Shown: piece after piece, positions 55,387 to 64,000 of the stretch
How the letters are laid out: every line of letters begins with the position of its first letter
Position numbering within the stretch: position 1 is the stretch's first letter
Assembly: GCF_003865135.1 (NCBI RefSeq)
Contig: NZ_BHZC01000001.1
Location: 8,804,001-8,868,000 of the forward strand
Direction of reading: 5' to 3'
Source of the DNA: Streptomyces chrestomyceticus JCM 4735
Lineage (GTDB): Bacteria > Actinomycetota > Actinomycetes > Streptomycetales > Streptomycetaceae
DNA: 64,000 nt
The notes under the pieces: generated by a model
What the model saw: only the letters and a program-made list of their open reading frames with translations
What the model was told of the DNA's origin: nothing
Database searches by the model: none
Position numbers and translations under genes: made by a program

Positions 55387-55713
55387 CCCCGGCGGCCTGT
55401 TCTGGCGCACGTATTCGACGTACGCATGACTGCCGGGCCGGTCGCCGGGAAGCCGTCCGGCTCCCGGGACCGCCCGGCCCCACCCTCGCCGTTCCGCCTG
55501 TGAGCTGCGCGTCCGCGGTTCTCCGGACGGCCCGCGGCGCATGCGGCGCACCCGTCTCCGCACACCTGTCCAAAGAGATTTGCCGACGAACCGATACACC
55601 CGTCGTGTGGTGCTCGTTGGCCCTTTACGGCGCGTGAGCCGCGACCGGTCGCCCGGCCCCGCCACGGCCCGGTCGCCGTTGTACACCAGCACCTTCGTCA
55701 GGAGACGGCAAGC
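55387..55713. other. Leader region of the NRPS gene
   Basis: 327 bases before the NRPS start. The stretch 55568-55630 is A/T-richer (CAAAGAGATTTGCCG) and may hold the promoter, but I can place no confident -35/-10 pair. GGAGACGG lies just before the ATG at 55714. Confidence 0.4.
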
Positions 55714-58700
55714 ATGAACAGGAAGCCAGGCCACCGCGGTCGCCGATTGCCGCTGACCGTCGCGCAGACGGGGATGTGGTTCTCCCAGCAGCTTGACGCG
55801 GAGAACCCGATCTACCGTGCCGCGGAGTACGTGGACATCCACGGCCCGGTCGACCTGGCCGTGCTGGACACCGCGGTGCGCCGCGCCGTGGCCGGCATCG
55901 ACGCCGTACGGGTCCGGTTCGAGACCGACGAGGACGGCGGCGTCTGGCAGGTCCCCGACCTCGCGGACGACTGGCCGCTGCCCGTCGTCGACCTGCGGGA
56001 GGCGGCGGACCGCCCCGCCGGACCGCCGCCGGGACCGGCCCTGGTGGTCCCGCCGGCCGACCCGTGGGCCCGCGCGAAGGAGTGGATGTGGGCCGACCTG
56101 CGCAAGCCCACCGACCTGCGCCGCGCCCCGCTGTTCAGCTTCGCCGTGCTGCTGCTGCCCGGCGACCACTGCGTGCTGTACATGGCGCTGCACCACATCG
56201 TCCTGGACGGCTACGGCTTCTCGCTCATGATCCGGCGGATCGCCGAAATCTACAGCGCCCTGGAGGCGGGCGAGGAGTGCCCGCCCAGCGACCTGGGCAC
56301 CCTGGAGCAACTGCTGGCCGACGAGGCCGCGTACCACGCCTCCGAACGGTGCGCCAAGGACCGCGCGTTCTGGGCCGAGCGCTTCGCCGGCCGCGCCGCC
56401 GGAACGGGTCTCGCCGGCCGACTGGCCACCGTCCCGCACCGCTTCGTGCGCGAGACCGGCCACCTCCCCGCACCCGCCGCCGACGGGCTGCGCGCCCTGG
56501 CCCGGCAGACCCGGTCGGGGCTGCCCGTGGTGGCGATGGCCGCGCTCGCGCTGTACGTGCACCGCATGAGCGGATCGACCGACGTGACGCTGGACCTGAC
56601 CGTGACCGGCCGCGTCGGCGCCGTACCGCGCAGCACGCCGTGCATGGTCGCCAACGTGCTGCCGCTCCAGGTCGGGCTGGAGCCGTACACGACCGTGCGC
56701 GAACTGCTGCGGCACACCTCCGAGCGGGCCCGCGGCCTACTGCGCCACCAGCGCTACCCGTCGCCGTACCTCGTCCAGGAGCTGGGCGCCGCGCACACCG
56801 GCGGGCATCTCGGCGACTGGGGCATCAACATCATGAGCTACGACCCGGAGCTGGCCTTCGGACGGCACCCGGCCACCCTGCACAACCTCTCCAACGGCCC
56901 GGTCACCGGCCTCGGCGTCAACGTCTACGAGCGGACCGACGACGGCTGTCTGCGCATCGACTTCCAGGCCGACCCGGACCTGTACGACGCCGACGTCACC
57001 GCCGCCCACCAGCGCCGCTTCCTGGCCCTGCTGGACACCCTGGCCGGCGTCGACCCCGAACAGCCCGTCGGCGGCATCGACCTGCTGCCCGCCGCCGAGC
57101 GCCGCCGGGTGACCACCGGATGGAACGACACCGCCCGTACGGTGCCGGTCACCACGCTGCCCGCGCTCTTCGAGGAGCAGGCCCGCCGCACGCCCGCGGC
57201 CACCGCCCTCGTGTGCGGCGCCACCACCCTCTCGTACGCCGCGCTGAACGCCCGCGCCAACCGGCTGGCACACGCGCTGATCGAACGCGGCGCCGGGCCC
57301 GAGACGTTCGTGGCGCTGGCCCTGCCGCGCACCGCCGACCACCTCGCCGGGCTGCTGGCCGTCCTCAAGACGGGCGCCGCGTCCGTACCGGTCGACCCGG
57401 AGCTGCCCGCCGAGCGCATCCGCTTCCTGCTCGCCGACACCCGCCCGGTCTGCGTCCTCACCTCGGCGGCGGCCGCCGGGAACCTGCCCGGTACCGTCAC
57501 CACCCTGTGCCTGGACACCCCGGCCGCCGCACGGGAACTGGACCTCCGTCCGGACACCGACCCCACGGACGCCGACCGGGTGGCCCCGCTGGCACCGGGC
57601 CACCCGGCGTACGTCAGCTACACCTCCGGCTCCACCGGGCAGCCCAAGGGCGTCGTCGTGGAACACCGCCAGTTGACGAACCTGTTCTTCGACCACCGGG
57701 CCGAGCTGATCGACCCGGAGACGGCCACCGCCCGGCGCCGCCTGCGGGCCGCGCTGACCGCCGCGTTCTCCTTCGACACCGCCTGGGAGGGCCCGCTGTT
57801 CCTGGCCGCCGGCCACGAACTCCACCTCGTCGAGGACGCCGTACGCCTCGACCCGCCCGCCCTCGTCGACTACATCGCCGACCACCGCGTCGACTTCCTC
57901 GACCTCACCCCCACCTACCTGCACCAGTTGATCGCCGCCGGACTGTTCACCGGCGAACGGCACCGGCCCCGCATCCTCATGGTGGGCGGCGAAGCCGTCG
58001 ACGCCGCCCTCTGGGAGACGCTGCGCACCCTGCCCGGCACCACCGCGTACAACTACTACGGGCCGACCGAGTGCACCGTCGACGCCGTGTACTGCCGCAT
58101 CGCCGGCCAGGGGGAACAGCCCGTCATCGGACGGCCGGGCCGCAACGTGCAGGCGTACGTGCTCGACGCCGCGCTCAACCCCGTGCCGGCCGGGGTACCG
58201 GGCGAGCTGTACCTGGCCGGTGACCAGATCGCCCGCGGCTACCTCCGCCGGCCCGCGCTCACCGCGGAGCGGTTCGTCGCCAACCCCTTCGCCCACGCGG
58301 GCAGCGGATCGGCCGCCGGCACCTGCGGCGACCCCGGGGTGCCCTGCACCTGCGGCGCGCCGGGCTCGCGCATGTACCGGACCGGCGACCGGGCGCGCTG
58401 GACGCCCGACGGCATCCTCGAATACCTCGGCCGTGCCGACGGACAGGTCAAGGTGCGCGGCTTCCGCATCGAGCCCGGCGAGGTCGAGACGGCGCTGGCC
58501 CGCCACCCGGGCGTGGCCCACGCGGTGGTCACCGTACGGGAGGACACCCCCGGCGACCGGCGCCTGGCCGCGTACGTCGTGCCCGTCCACCCCCAACGCC
58601 CGGCCGCCCGTATCCCCGCACCCCAGCGCCCGGCCGACCGCGCGGTGCCCGGCCGTATCCCCGCCTCCCGCCGCTCCGGTTCCGGCACCGCCGCGCCCGC

Positions 58701-59946
58701 ACCGGTCGACGCGGACGTCCTGCGCGCCTGGGCGACCGCCCGCCTGCCCGAGTACATGGTCCCCGGCGCCTTCGTCCTCCTGGACCACCTGCCGCTGACC
58801 GCCAACGGCAAGCTGGACCGCGCCGCCCTGCCCGCGCCGGAGACCCCTGCCGTCTGCACCGGGCGCCAGCCGCGCAGCCCCCAGGAGAAGGTGCTGTGCA
58901 CGCTGTTCGCCGAGGTGCTCGGCGTACGGCAGGTCGACGTCGACGACGACTTCTTCGCCCTCGGCGGGCACTCCCTGCTGGCGGCCAAGCTGATCAGCCG
59001 CATCCGCTCCGCGCTGGGCACCGAGCTGTCCATCCGCGCGCTGTTCGACGCGCCCACCGTCGCCGAACTCGTCAAGGTGCTGCGCACCGGCGGCGGATCG
59101 GACGGCTTCGAGGCCCTGCTGCCGCTGCGCACCCGGGGAAGCCGCCCCCCGCTCTTCTGCGTCCACCCCTCCGGCGGCCTGAGCTGGTGCTACGCCGGGC
59201 TGCTGCGCCACCTGGACCCGGACGTCCCGGTGTACGGGCTCCAGGCCGGCGGACTGGCGGGGCGCGCGGCGCTGCCCGCCACCTTCGAGGAGATGGTCGC
59301 CGACTACGTCGGGCAGATCCGGGCCGTACAGCCCACCGGGCCGTACCACCTGCTCGGCTGGTCGCTCGGCGGCGCGCTCGCCCACGCCATCGCGGTCCGG
59401 CTCCAGGCCAGGGGCGAGCGGGTGGCGCTGCTGGCCATGCTCGACTCACGCCCCATCGACCCGCACGGAATGACGGACTCCGCCGTCCCGGAGCACGACA
59501 TCCTCGCCCTGCTCCTGGAAGCGGCCGGACACGATCCGGACCGGTTCGCGCGGCCGTTGACCGTCCCGGGTGTGGCGGCGGTGCTGCGTGGGCCGGGCGG
59601 CGGTGACGAGCTGCTCGACTCCCTCAAGCAGCACCCGGCGCTCGGCGAGGACCGGCTCACCGCCGTCACCGAGGTGTTCACCAACTCGGTGAAGCTGCTG
59701 CCGACCTTCTCCGAGGGCATCTTCGACGGCGACCTGCTGTACTTCCGCGCCACCGAGGGCAAGCCCGCCCACGCACCGACCGCCGAGACCTGGCGCCACC
59801 TGGTCACCGGCCACATCGAGAACCACGACATCGCCTGCACCCACCACGCCATGACCCAGGCGGAACCCCTGGCCCGGATCGGCCGGGAGGTGGCCGCACA
59901 TCTGGAAGCGACGGTGGCGGTGCCCGGTCCGGGGGCGCGGGGGTAG
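55714..59946 (+). CDS. Single-module NRPS: C-A-T-TE
   Basis: A 1,410-residue nonribosomal peptide synthetase. Condensation domain: residues ~10-450 with HHIVLDGYG at 160-168. Adenylation: ~470-1045, with [11 protein letters not shown] near 636, YNYYGPTE near 779, YRTGDRARW and [16 protein letters not shown]. Carrier: [12 protein letters not shown] with phosphopantetheine Ser1087. Thioesterase: ~1130-1400 with GWSLGG (Ser1217) and a C-terminal His. The order and N-terminus ([15 protein letters not shown]) resemble EntF-type synthetases. A signature read by eye, D-T-W-D-M-G-Y-V-D-K, matches no substrate I can name. No MbtH gene is adjacent. Confidence 0.93.
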   Translation: MNRKPGHRGRRLPLTVAQTGMWFSQQLDAENPIYRAAEYVDIHGPVDLAVLDTAVRRAVAGIDAVRVRFETDEDGGVWQVPDLADDWPLPVVDLREAADRPAGPPPGPALVVPPADPWARAKEWMWADLRKPTDLRRAPLFSFAVLLLPGDHCVLYMALHHIVLDGYGFSLMIRRIAEIYSALEAGEECPPSDLGTLEQLLADEAAYHASERCAKDRAFWAERFAGRAAGTGLAGRLATVPHRFVRETGHLPAPAADGLRALARQTRSGLPVVAMAALALYVHRMSGSTDVTLDLTVTGRVGAVPRSTPCMVANVLPLQVGLEPYTTVRELLRHTSERARGLLRHQRYPSPYLVQELGAAHTGGHLGDWGINIMSYDPELAFGRHPATLHNLSNGPVTGLGVNVYERTDDGCLRIDFQADPDLYDADVTAAHQRRFLALLDTLAGVDPEQPVGGIDLLPAAERRRVTTGWNDTARTVPVTTLPALFEEQARRTPAATALVCGATTLSYAALNARANRLAHALIERGAGPETFVALALPRTADHLAGLLAVLKTGAASVPVDPELPAERIRFLLADTRPVCVLTSAAAAGNLPGTVTTLCLDTPAAARELDLRPDTDPTDADRVAPLAPGHPAYVSYTSGSTGQPKGVVVEHRQLTNLFFDHRAELIDPETATARRRLRAALTAAFSFDTAWEGPLFLAAGHELHLVEDAVRLDPPALVDYIADHRVDFLDLTPTYLHQLIAAGLFTGERHRPRILMVGGEAVDAALWETLRTLPGTTAYNYYGPTECTVDAVYCRIAGQGEQPVIGRPGRNVQAYVLDAALNPVPAGVPGELYLAGDQIARGYLRRPALTAERFVANPFAHAGSGSAAGTCGDPGVPCTCGAPGSRMYRTGDRARWTPDGILEYLGRADGQVKVRGFRIEPGEVETALARHPGVAHAVVTVREDTPGDRRLAAYVVPVHPQRPAARIPAPQRPADRAVPGRIPASRRSGSGTAAPAPVDADVLRAWATARLPEYMVPGAFVLLDHLPLTANGKLDRAALPAPETPAVCTGRQPRSPQEKVLCTLFAEVLGVRQVDVDDDFFALGGHSLLAAKLISRIRSALGTELSIRALFDAPTVAELVKVLRTGGGSDGFEALLPLRTRGSRPPLFCVHPSGGLSWCYAGLLRHLDPDVPVYGLQAGGLAGRAALPATFEEMVADYVGQIRAVQPTGPYHLLGWSLGGALAHAIAVRLQARGERVALLAMLDSRPIDPHGMTDSAVPEHDILALLLEAAGHDPDRFARPLTVPGVAAVLRGPGGGDELLDSLKQHPALGEDRLTAVTEVFTNSVKLLPTFSEGIFDGDLLYFRATEGKPAHAPTAETWRHLVTGHIENHDIACTHHAMTQAEPLARIGREVAAHLEATVAVPGPGARG

Positions 59947-59975
59947 CGGCGGAAAGCCGCGTTCCGGTGACGGGC

Positions 59976-61007
59976 TCAGGCCGCCGCGTACCGCTCCGCC
60001 AGTTCGGACGCCGTGCGGGCGACGGCGGAGCGGAGGCCGGGCGGGCCCAGCACCTCGGCCTCCGTACCCAGCCGGAGGAGGTCGCCGACCGCGACGGCCG
60101 GGGCCTCGACCGGGAGGTCCACCAGCACCCAGCCCTCGTGGTCCGGCGGCCCGGCGCCTTCCAGGGCCTGGCTGCCGGCCGCGCCGAACTGCATGGGGAG
60201 CAGCCGTTGGGCGCGCGGGGAGATCCGCAGCCGTGCCGTCGTGTGGTGCAGTCGTGCCTCCAGGCGCCGCGAGGACTCCTCCCAGCAGGCGGCCAGGTCG
60301 AAGCCGGCCGGTCGCTCGAAGGACGTGTCCGTCGTCTCGGCGTGCACGAGGCGGGAGATGCGGTAGGTCCGGGTCCGTACGGTGCCGTCGCCCGGTGAGG
60401 TGGTGTCGCCCGGCCGGGCAGCGTCGGCCGGTGGCGGGCCGTCCGTCCAGGCCACCACGTACCAGATGCCGCTTTTCAGGACGAGGCCGAGCGGGAGCAG
60501 CTCCCGGTGCGCCGCGGTGCCGTTCCACGTCCGGTAGTGGACGCGCAGCGTCCGCTGTTCCCAGACGGCGCGGGCCACGGACGCCAGGTGGGGTACCGGG
60601 TCGGTGTGCCGGAACCAGGCGGCGGCGTCCAGGTGGAAGCGGTCCTGGAGGCGGCGGGTCCGGTCCGCCAGGCCGGGTGGCAGTGCGGCCTGGAGTTTCA
60701 ACTGGGCCGTCGCCAGGACCGCGCCCAGACCCAGTTCCCGCGCGGCCCCCGGCACGCCGGCCAGGAAGAGTGACTCCGCCTCGGCGTCGTTCAGCCCGGT
60801 CAGGCGGGTGCGGTAGCCGTCCATGAGCGAGTAGCCGCCGTCCGGGCCGCGTTCGGAGCGGACCGGGACGCCCGCGGCACCCAGCGCCTCGACGTCCCGG
60901 TAGACCGTGCGCGGGGACACCTCCAGTTCGGCGGCCAGTTCGGCGGCGGTCATCCGGCCGCGGTTCTGGAGCAGCAGGAGGAGGGAGAGCAGACGGTCGG
61001 CGCGCAT
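59976..61007 (-). CDS. WYL-domain regulator (YafY-like)
   Basis: A 343-residue DeoR/HTH_11-WYL regulator. MRADRLLSLLLLLQNRGRMTAAELAAELEVSPRTVYRDVEAL is the winged helix (region). Residues ~140-250 are the WYL domain (VRVHYRTWNG, VLKSGIWYVVAWTDG), then the WCX C-terminus. It diverges from a DUF3224 gene with a perfect palindrome between them, a common Streptomyces pair in which the WYL protein is the likely repressor. ATG 61007. Confidence 0.88.
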   Translation of the reverse strand: MRADRLLSLLLLLQNRGRMTAAELAAELEVSPRTVYRDVEALGAAGVPVRSERGPDGGYSLMDGYRTRLTGLNDAEAESLFLAGVPGAARELGLGAVLATAQLKLQAALPPGLADRTRRLQDRFHLDAAAWFRHTDPVPHLASVARAVWEQRTLRVHYRTWNGTAAHRELLPLGLVLKSGIWYVVAWTDGPPPADAARPGDTTSPGDGTVRTRTYRISRLVHAETTDTSFERPAGFDLAACWEESSRRLEARLHHTTARLRISPRAQRLLPMQFGAAGSQALEGAGPPDHEGWVLVDLPVEAPAVAVGDLLRLGTEAEVLGPPGLRSAVARTASELAERYAAA

Positions 61008-61021
61008 GGGGCCATTGTCGC

Positions 61022-61052
61022 GCCGTACCTGACAGAAGGTGTCAGGTACGGC
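61022..61052. promoter_or_regulatory. Operator between WYL regulator and DUF3224 gene
   Basis: GCCGTACCTGACA (61022-61034) and TGTCAGGTACGGC (61040-61052) form a perfect 13-base inverted repeat around GAAGG. It begins 15 bases before the WYL start (in its leader or core promoter) and ends 58 bases before DUF3224. Confidence 0.78.
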
Positions 61053-61110
61053 GGCGAGACTTCGAGCACGCCGCGCGGACCGTACCGCGCGGCCGGACGA
61101 AAGGATCACC

Positions 61111-61539
61111 ATGCCCGCACCGGCCGGCGCCGAACGCCTCCGCACCACCGGACACTTCACGTACGCCAACTGGGAGGAACGCGCCCTCGGCGAGGACGGC
61201 ACCTTCCCGCGCCTGGCCCACGCCGCCGTCACCAACACCTTCGCCGGGGGCGTGGAGGCAGCCGAGACGACGTGCGAGTACACCATCGTCTACATGACGG
61301 AGAAGACCGGTACGTTCACCGGGATGGAGCTGCTGGCGGGCAGCGTCGACGGGCGGCGGGGCACCTTCGTCGTGGAGGAGCGCGGCACGTTCGACGAGCG
61401 GGGGAGTGTGCACTGCACGTTCGAGGTCGTGCCGGGCTCGGCCACCGGGGAGCTGGCCGGGCTGGGCGGTACCGGGGAGTTCACGGCCGAGCACGGCAAC
61501 CCGTCCGTTCCGTACACCTTCGATTACGACTTCGGCTGA
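61111..61539 (+). CDS. DUF3224 domain protein
   Basis: A 142-residue beta-barrel-like protein with the DUF3224 pattern: HFTYANWEERAL, TNTFAGGVEAAETTCEYTIVYMTEKTGTFTGMELLAGSVDGRRGTFVVEERGTF (region) and GTGEFTAEHGNPSVPYTFDYDFG at the end (region). Cytosolic, function unknown. AAAGGA precedes the ATG. Divergent from, and probably controlled by, the WYL regulator. Confidence 0.88.
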   Translation: MPAPAGAERLRTTGHFTYANWEERALGEDGTFPRLAHAAVTNTFAGGVEAAETTCEYTIVYMTEKTGTFTGMELLAGSVDGRRGTFVVEERGTFDERGSVHCTFEVVPGSATGELAGLGGTGEFTAEHGNPSVPYTFDYDFG

Positions 61540-61678
61540 GCCGTAGCCGTAGCCGTAGCCGGATCCGGACCCCCTTCCTCCGCCGCGCCGCGCCCGTCCT
61601 AAGATCGGGCGGTCCGGCAACAAGATGCGCAGGCCGCATCGGCGGCCCGCGCGCAACGGGGAAAACGGGGAAGCAGCA

Positions 61679-62296
61679 GTGCAGCGCAACAAATGGATAC
61701 GTACGGCGGCGACGGTGGCCCTGGTGGTCTCGGCGGCCAGCGCCTGCGGAGCGTCCGGGGAACCGGCGTCCGCCAAGGGCACGCCGGTGCCGAGCCCGAC
61801 GGCCGCGCCGCCCGAGAAGGTCGCCCCGCAGCACCCGGCGCCCGGCAAGAAGGCGCCGGTGCTGGAGCAGATCAAGTACGACCTGGAGACCCGGGTGCTC
61901 TACATGGGCGGCGCGGTGCCCAAGCCGACCAGCAGCACCTGTGACACCAAGGAGGTCGGCGGCGAGAAGCCCCAGACCTTCACCTGCACCGTGAAGTACA
62001 TGGGCGTCGACGTGCCCTTCCGCGTCGAGACCAAGGGCGGCTTCATCCTCATGCAGTACACGGCCACGCCGACCAAGGGCGGCGTGCTGACCGCCGAGGG
62101 GATGCGGGCCCGGGCGTGGAAGCAGTACGGGATGTACGGAGGGAAGGCGGCCAGGTCGTTGCGCTGCGACAAGGCTCCCGAGGTGCAACTGGTGCCGATC
62201 GACAAGCCCAGCGGGTACCGCTGCTACGTGGGCGAGGGCGGCCTCAAGGGCGACTACGACGCGATCGTCACCGCCAACGGTATGCGTCTGACCTGA
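61679..62296 (+). CDS. Lipoprotein, DUF4333-like
   Basis: A 205-residue lipoprotein with signal and lipobox SAASAC (Cys about residue 21), then a Pro/Ala/Lys-rich spacer. The mature domain (APVLEQIKYDLETRVLYMG, STCDTKEVGGEKPQTFTCTVKYMGVDVPFRV) resembles the small DUF4333-type secreted domain. A second Cys pair lies in LRCDKAPEV and YRCYVGEG. The 3' end and stop codon fall in a 34-base duplication. GTG 61679 follows GGGGAAG. Confidence 0.7.
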   Translation: MQRNKWIRTAATVALVVSAASACGASGEPASAKGTPVPSPTAAPPEKVAPQHPAPGKKAPVLEQIKYDLETRVLYMGGAVPKPTSSTCDTKEVGGEKPQTFTCTVKYMGVDVPFRVETKGGFILMQYTATPTKGGVLTAEGMRARAWKQYGMYGGKAARSLRCDKAPEVQLVPIDKPSGYRCYVGEGGLKGDYDAIVTANGMRLT

Positions 62297-62342
62297 TCCG
62301 GTTCCCGGCAACGGTATGCGCCCGACGTGATCCGGGTGCCGG
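62275..62342 (+). repeat. 34-base imperfect tandem duplication
   Basis: Bases 62275-62308 are repeated at 62309-62342 with five mismatches (29 of 34 identical). The first copy contains the last codons and stop of the lipoprotein gene; the second is intergenic. Confidence 0.75.
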
Positions 62343-62481
62343 GCATCCCACCCCCGTGAGGATGCCCGTCCACCCACCGGCCGCACGTGGTGCGGTGCTG
62401 CGCCGGCCCGGTCCCGTCGACGCCGGAGGGTGCGGACGCGGGCACCGTGACCGGCGCAGGTACGGCCCACTTCACCGCACC

Positions 62482-62525
62482 GGCCATTGATTGGCAGCCC
62501 CTTTCCGTGCGGCCAATCAATGGCC
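62482..62525 (+). promoter_or_regulatory. Inverted repeat upstream of second nSTAND gene
   Basis: GGCCATTGATTGG (62482-62494) and CCAATCAATGGCC (62513-62525) form a perfect 13-base inverted repeat with an 18-base spacer. It lies 83 bases before the ATG at 62608. The arms contain TTGATTGG, which could include a -35 box, so this may be an operator or an RNA hairpin. The remainder of the 311-base gap shows only the duplication at its left end. Confidence 0.62.
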
Positions 62526-62607
62526 CGCACGGCCGGAAACCGGCCTTGTGGGGTCCCACCGGCCTCCGTACCGTGGCGTTTCCCGGTCAGCTCGGCGCGG
62601 AGGCCGC

Positions 62608-64000
62608 ATGGGGCGTCGCGAAAAGCCCGTGGACCCCGGGGCGGGTCCGGTACAGCGGTTCGCGTACGAACTGCGCAAGCTGCGCCTGGAGGCGGGCAGT
62701 CCGACCTACCGGGCCATGGCGGAACGGGCGGCCTACTCGGCCGCCGTGCTCTCCCAGGCGGCGGCGGGGGAGAAGCTGCCGTCCCTCCCGGTGACGCTGG
62801 CGTACGTGACGGCGTGCGGCGGGGACACCGGGCACTGGCAGCGGCGCTGGCACGAAGCCGTACGGGAGGACGCGGCCCGGGTACTCGAAGCGGAGGAGGA
62901 CGGTGCCGCCGCGCCCTACCGCGGCCTGGCCCGTTTCGAACCGGACGACCATGCGCGCTACTTCGGCCGCCGGCGGCTCACCGGGGAACTGCTGCGGCGG
63001 GTGCGCGAACGCCGGGTCGTCGCGGTGTTCGGCCCGTCCGGCAGCGGAAAGTCGTCCCTGCTGCGCGCCGGGCTCATCGCCCGCCTGCGGCAGCCCGCCG
63101 ACGACCCGCCGCCCGGCCTGCCCCCGCCCGCCGCGATCCGCGTCCTCACCCCCGGCGCCCACCCCGAGCGCGACGCCGGGCGGCTGTTCACCCCGGCCGG
63201 GACGACGGGGGACACCTGGCTCGTGGTGGACCAGTTCGAGGAGGTCTTCACCCTCTGCGCCGACCCCGACGAACGGAACGCGTTCGTCCGCCGCGTCCTG
63301 ACGGCCCACGACCCCGCGAGCCGGCTGCGGGTGGTGCTGGGCGTACGGGCGGACTTCTACGGCCGGTGCCTGGCGCACCGGGAACTGGCCGACGTGATCC
63401 ACGAGGCGAGCCTGCCCATCGGCCCGATGACGCCGCAGGAACTGCGGGAGGCGATCGTCAAGCCCGCGGCCGCCGAGGGCCTGATCGTGGAGCGGTCGCT
63501 GACCGCCCGCCTCGTCGAGGAGATGGCCGAGGAGCCCGGCAGCCTGCCCCTGCTCTCGCACGTCCTGCTGGAGACCTGGCGGCGGCGCCGCGGCCGTACC
63601 CTGACGCTCCAGGCGTACGAGGCGGCGGGCGGCGTCCACGGCGCGGTCGCCCAGACCGCCGAACAGCTCTACGGCCGGCTCTCGCCGCAGCAGGCCGCGA
63701 CGGCGCGCCGGATGCTGCTGCGCCTGATCACCCCGGGCGAAGGCTCGGCGGACACCCGCCGGCCCGCGGCCAGGGGCGAGCTGGACGCCGGTGACCCGGC
63801 CGCCGCCCAGCTCGTCGAACAGTTGGCCAGGGCCCGTCTGATCACGGTGGACCAGGACACCGTGGACCTGGCCCACGAGGCGCTGATCACCTCCTGGCCC
63901 CGGCTGCGCGGCTGGATCGAGGAGGACCGCGGACGCCTGATCGTGCACCGCCGGCTGACGGAGGCGGCCGGACTGTGGGACGAACTCGATCGCGATCCCG
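62608..64000 (+). CDS. HTH-nSTAND protein, C-terminus outside window
   Basis: The first 464 residues of a second HTH-nSTAND protein, still open at the window end. Residues 1-95 (REKPVDPGAGPVQRFAYELR) are nearly the same as in the protein at 25.3-29.0 kb. The P-loop GPSGSGKSS is at 142-150 and Walker B is in TWLVVDQFEEVFTLC. LLETWRRRRGRTLTLQAYEAAGGVHGAVAQTAEQ marks the helical domain that follows. GGAGG lies 5 bases before the ATG. WD40 repeats probably follow outside the window but are not seen. Confidence 0.88.
   Translation, partial: MGRREKPVDPGAGPVQRFAYELRKLRLEAGSPTYRAMAERAAYSAAVLSQAAAGEKLPSLPVTLAYVTACGGDTGHWQRRWHEAVREDAARVLEAEEDGAAAPYRGLARFEPDDHARYFGRRRLTGELLRRVRERRVVAVFGPSGSGKSSLLRAGLIARLRQPADDPPPGLPPPAAIRVLTPGAHPERDAGRLFTPAGTTGDTWLVVDQFEEVFTLCADPDERNAFVRRVLTAHDPASRLRVVLGVRADFYGRCLAHRELADVIHEASLPIGPMTPQELREAIVKPAAAEGLIVERSLTARLVEEMAEEPGSLPLLSHVLLETWRRRRGRTLTLQAYEAAGGVHGAVAQTAEQLYGRLSPQQAATARRMLLRLITPGEGSADTRRPAARGELDAGDPAAAQLVEQLARARLITVDQDTVDLAHEALITSWPRLRGWIEEDRGRLIVHRRLTEAAGLWDELDRDP

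Noticed and set aside
56737..59385. 882-residue open frame opposite the NRPS
   Set aside because: Antisense shadow of the synthetase; Gly/Gln/Arg-rich without any domain.

Overview
The window comes from a high-GC Gram-positive bacterium, almost certainly Streptomyces or a close relative. Coding regions have strong G/C third-position bias, GTG and TTG starts are common, and the gene content is typical of that genus: a MurT/GatD pair, caa3-type CtaG, a second peptide deformylase, LacI/TetR/GntR/MmyB/WYL regulators, HTH-STAND-WD40 proteins, and natural-product genes. No tRNA, rRNA, CRISPR array, insertion sequence or phage gene was seen.

Layout. 1-3.2 kb: a left-truncated sensor-like gene, then a zinc polyol dehydrogenase with its DeoR-type regulator. 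3.2-5.8 kb: a compact lasso-peptide island, a precursor with a clear leader and a predicted Gly1-Glu9 ring followed by its cyclase, but with no leader-binding (B1) or leader-peptidase (B2) gene beside it. A convergent secreted trypsin-like protease follows. 7-10 kb: an acyltransferase, a DUF1232 protein and an MmyB-type regulator that looks leaderless. 10-15.2 kb: a fructoselysine (Frl)-like sugar-amine operon under a LacI regulator with three palindromic operators. In it the transporter is broken: the binding-protein gene runs into the last codons of the first permease, so about 1 kb seems deleted. 15.3-19.7 kb: ATP-dependent DNA ligase, then a nucleoside hydrolase-MFS pair. 19.7-25.3 kb: small enzymes, a nucleotidyltransferase, a SBP56-type selenium-binding protein and a DHFR-like protein. 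25.3-29 kb: a large HTH-nSTAND-WD40 protein with a frameshift.

29-36 kb is more core-like: a secreted crystallin-fold protein, CtaG, 6-phosphofructokinase, GatD/MurT and peptide deformylase. 36-44 kb: TetR/acyl-CoA dehydrogenase, a patch of gene remnants, hydrolases, a glutamine amidotransferase and glyoxylate carboligase. 44-48.3 kb: GNAT, MFS and GntR genes and an amidohydrolase lacking its N-terminal metal site. A 19-bp-period tandem repeat lies at 48.3-48.6 kb. 48.7-54 kb: a predicted ABC-class ATPase, a two-gene small-protein operon, an HTH protein, a heptad coiled-coil protein and a secreted protein. 54.4-60 kb: a PLP lyase-like gene and a single-module NRPS (C-A-T-TE). 60-64 kb: a WYL regulator with DUF3224, a lipoprotein, and the start of a second HTH-nSTAND protein.

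Two themes recur. First, local decay: four loci show internal or terminal deletions or a frameshift, as expected in a chromosome-arm-like accessory region. Second, many intergenic gaps carry near-perfect inverted repeats beside regulators, so several operators can be placed by eye. All family assignments come from reading motifs; no database search was run.
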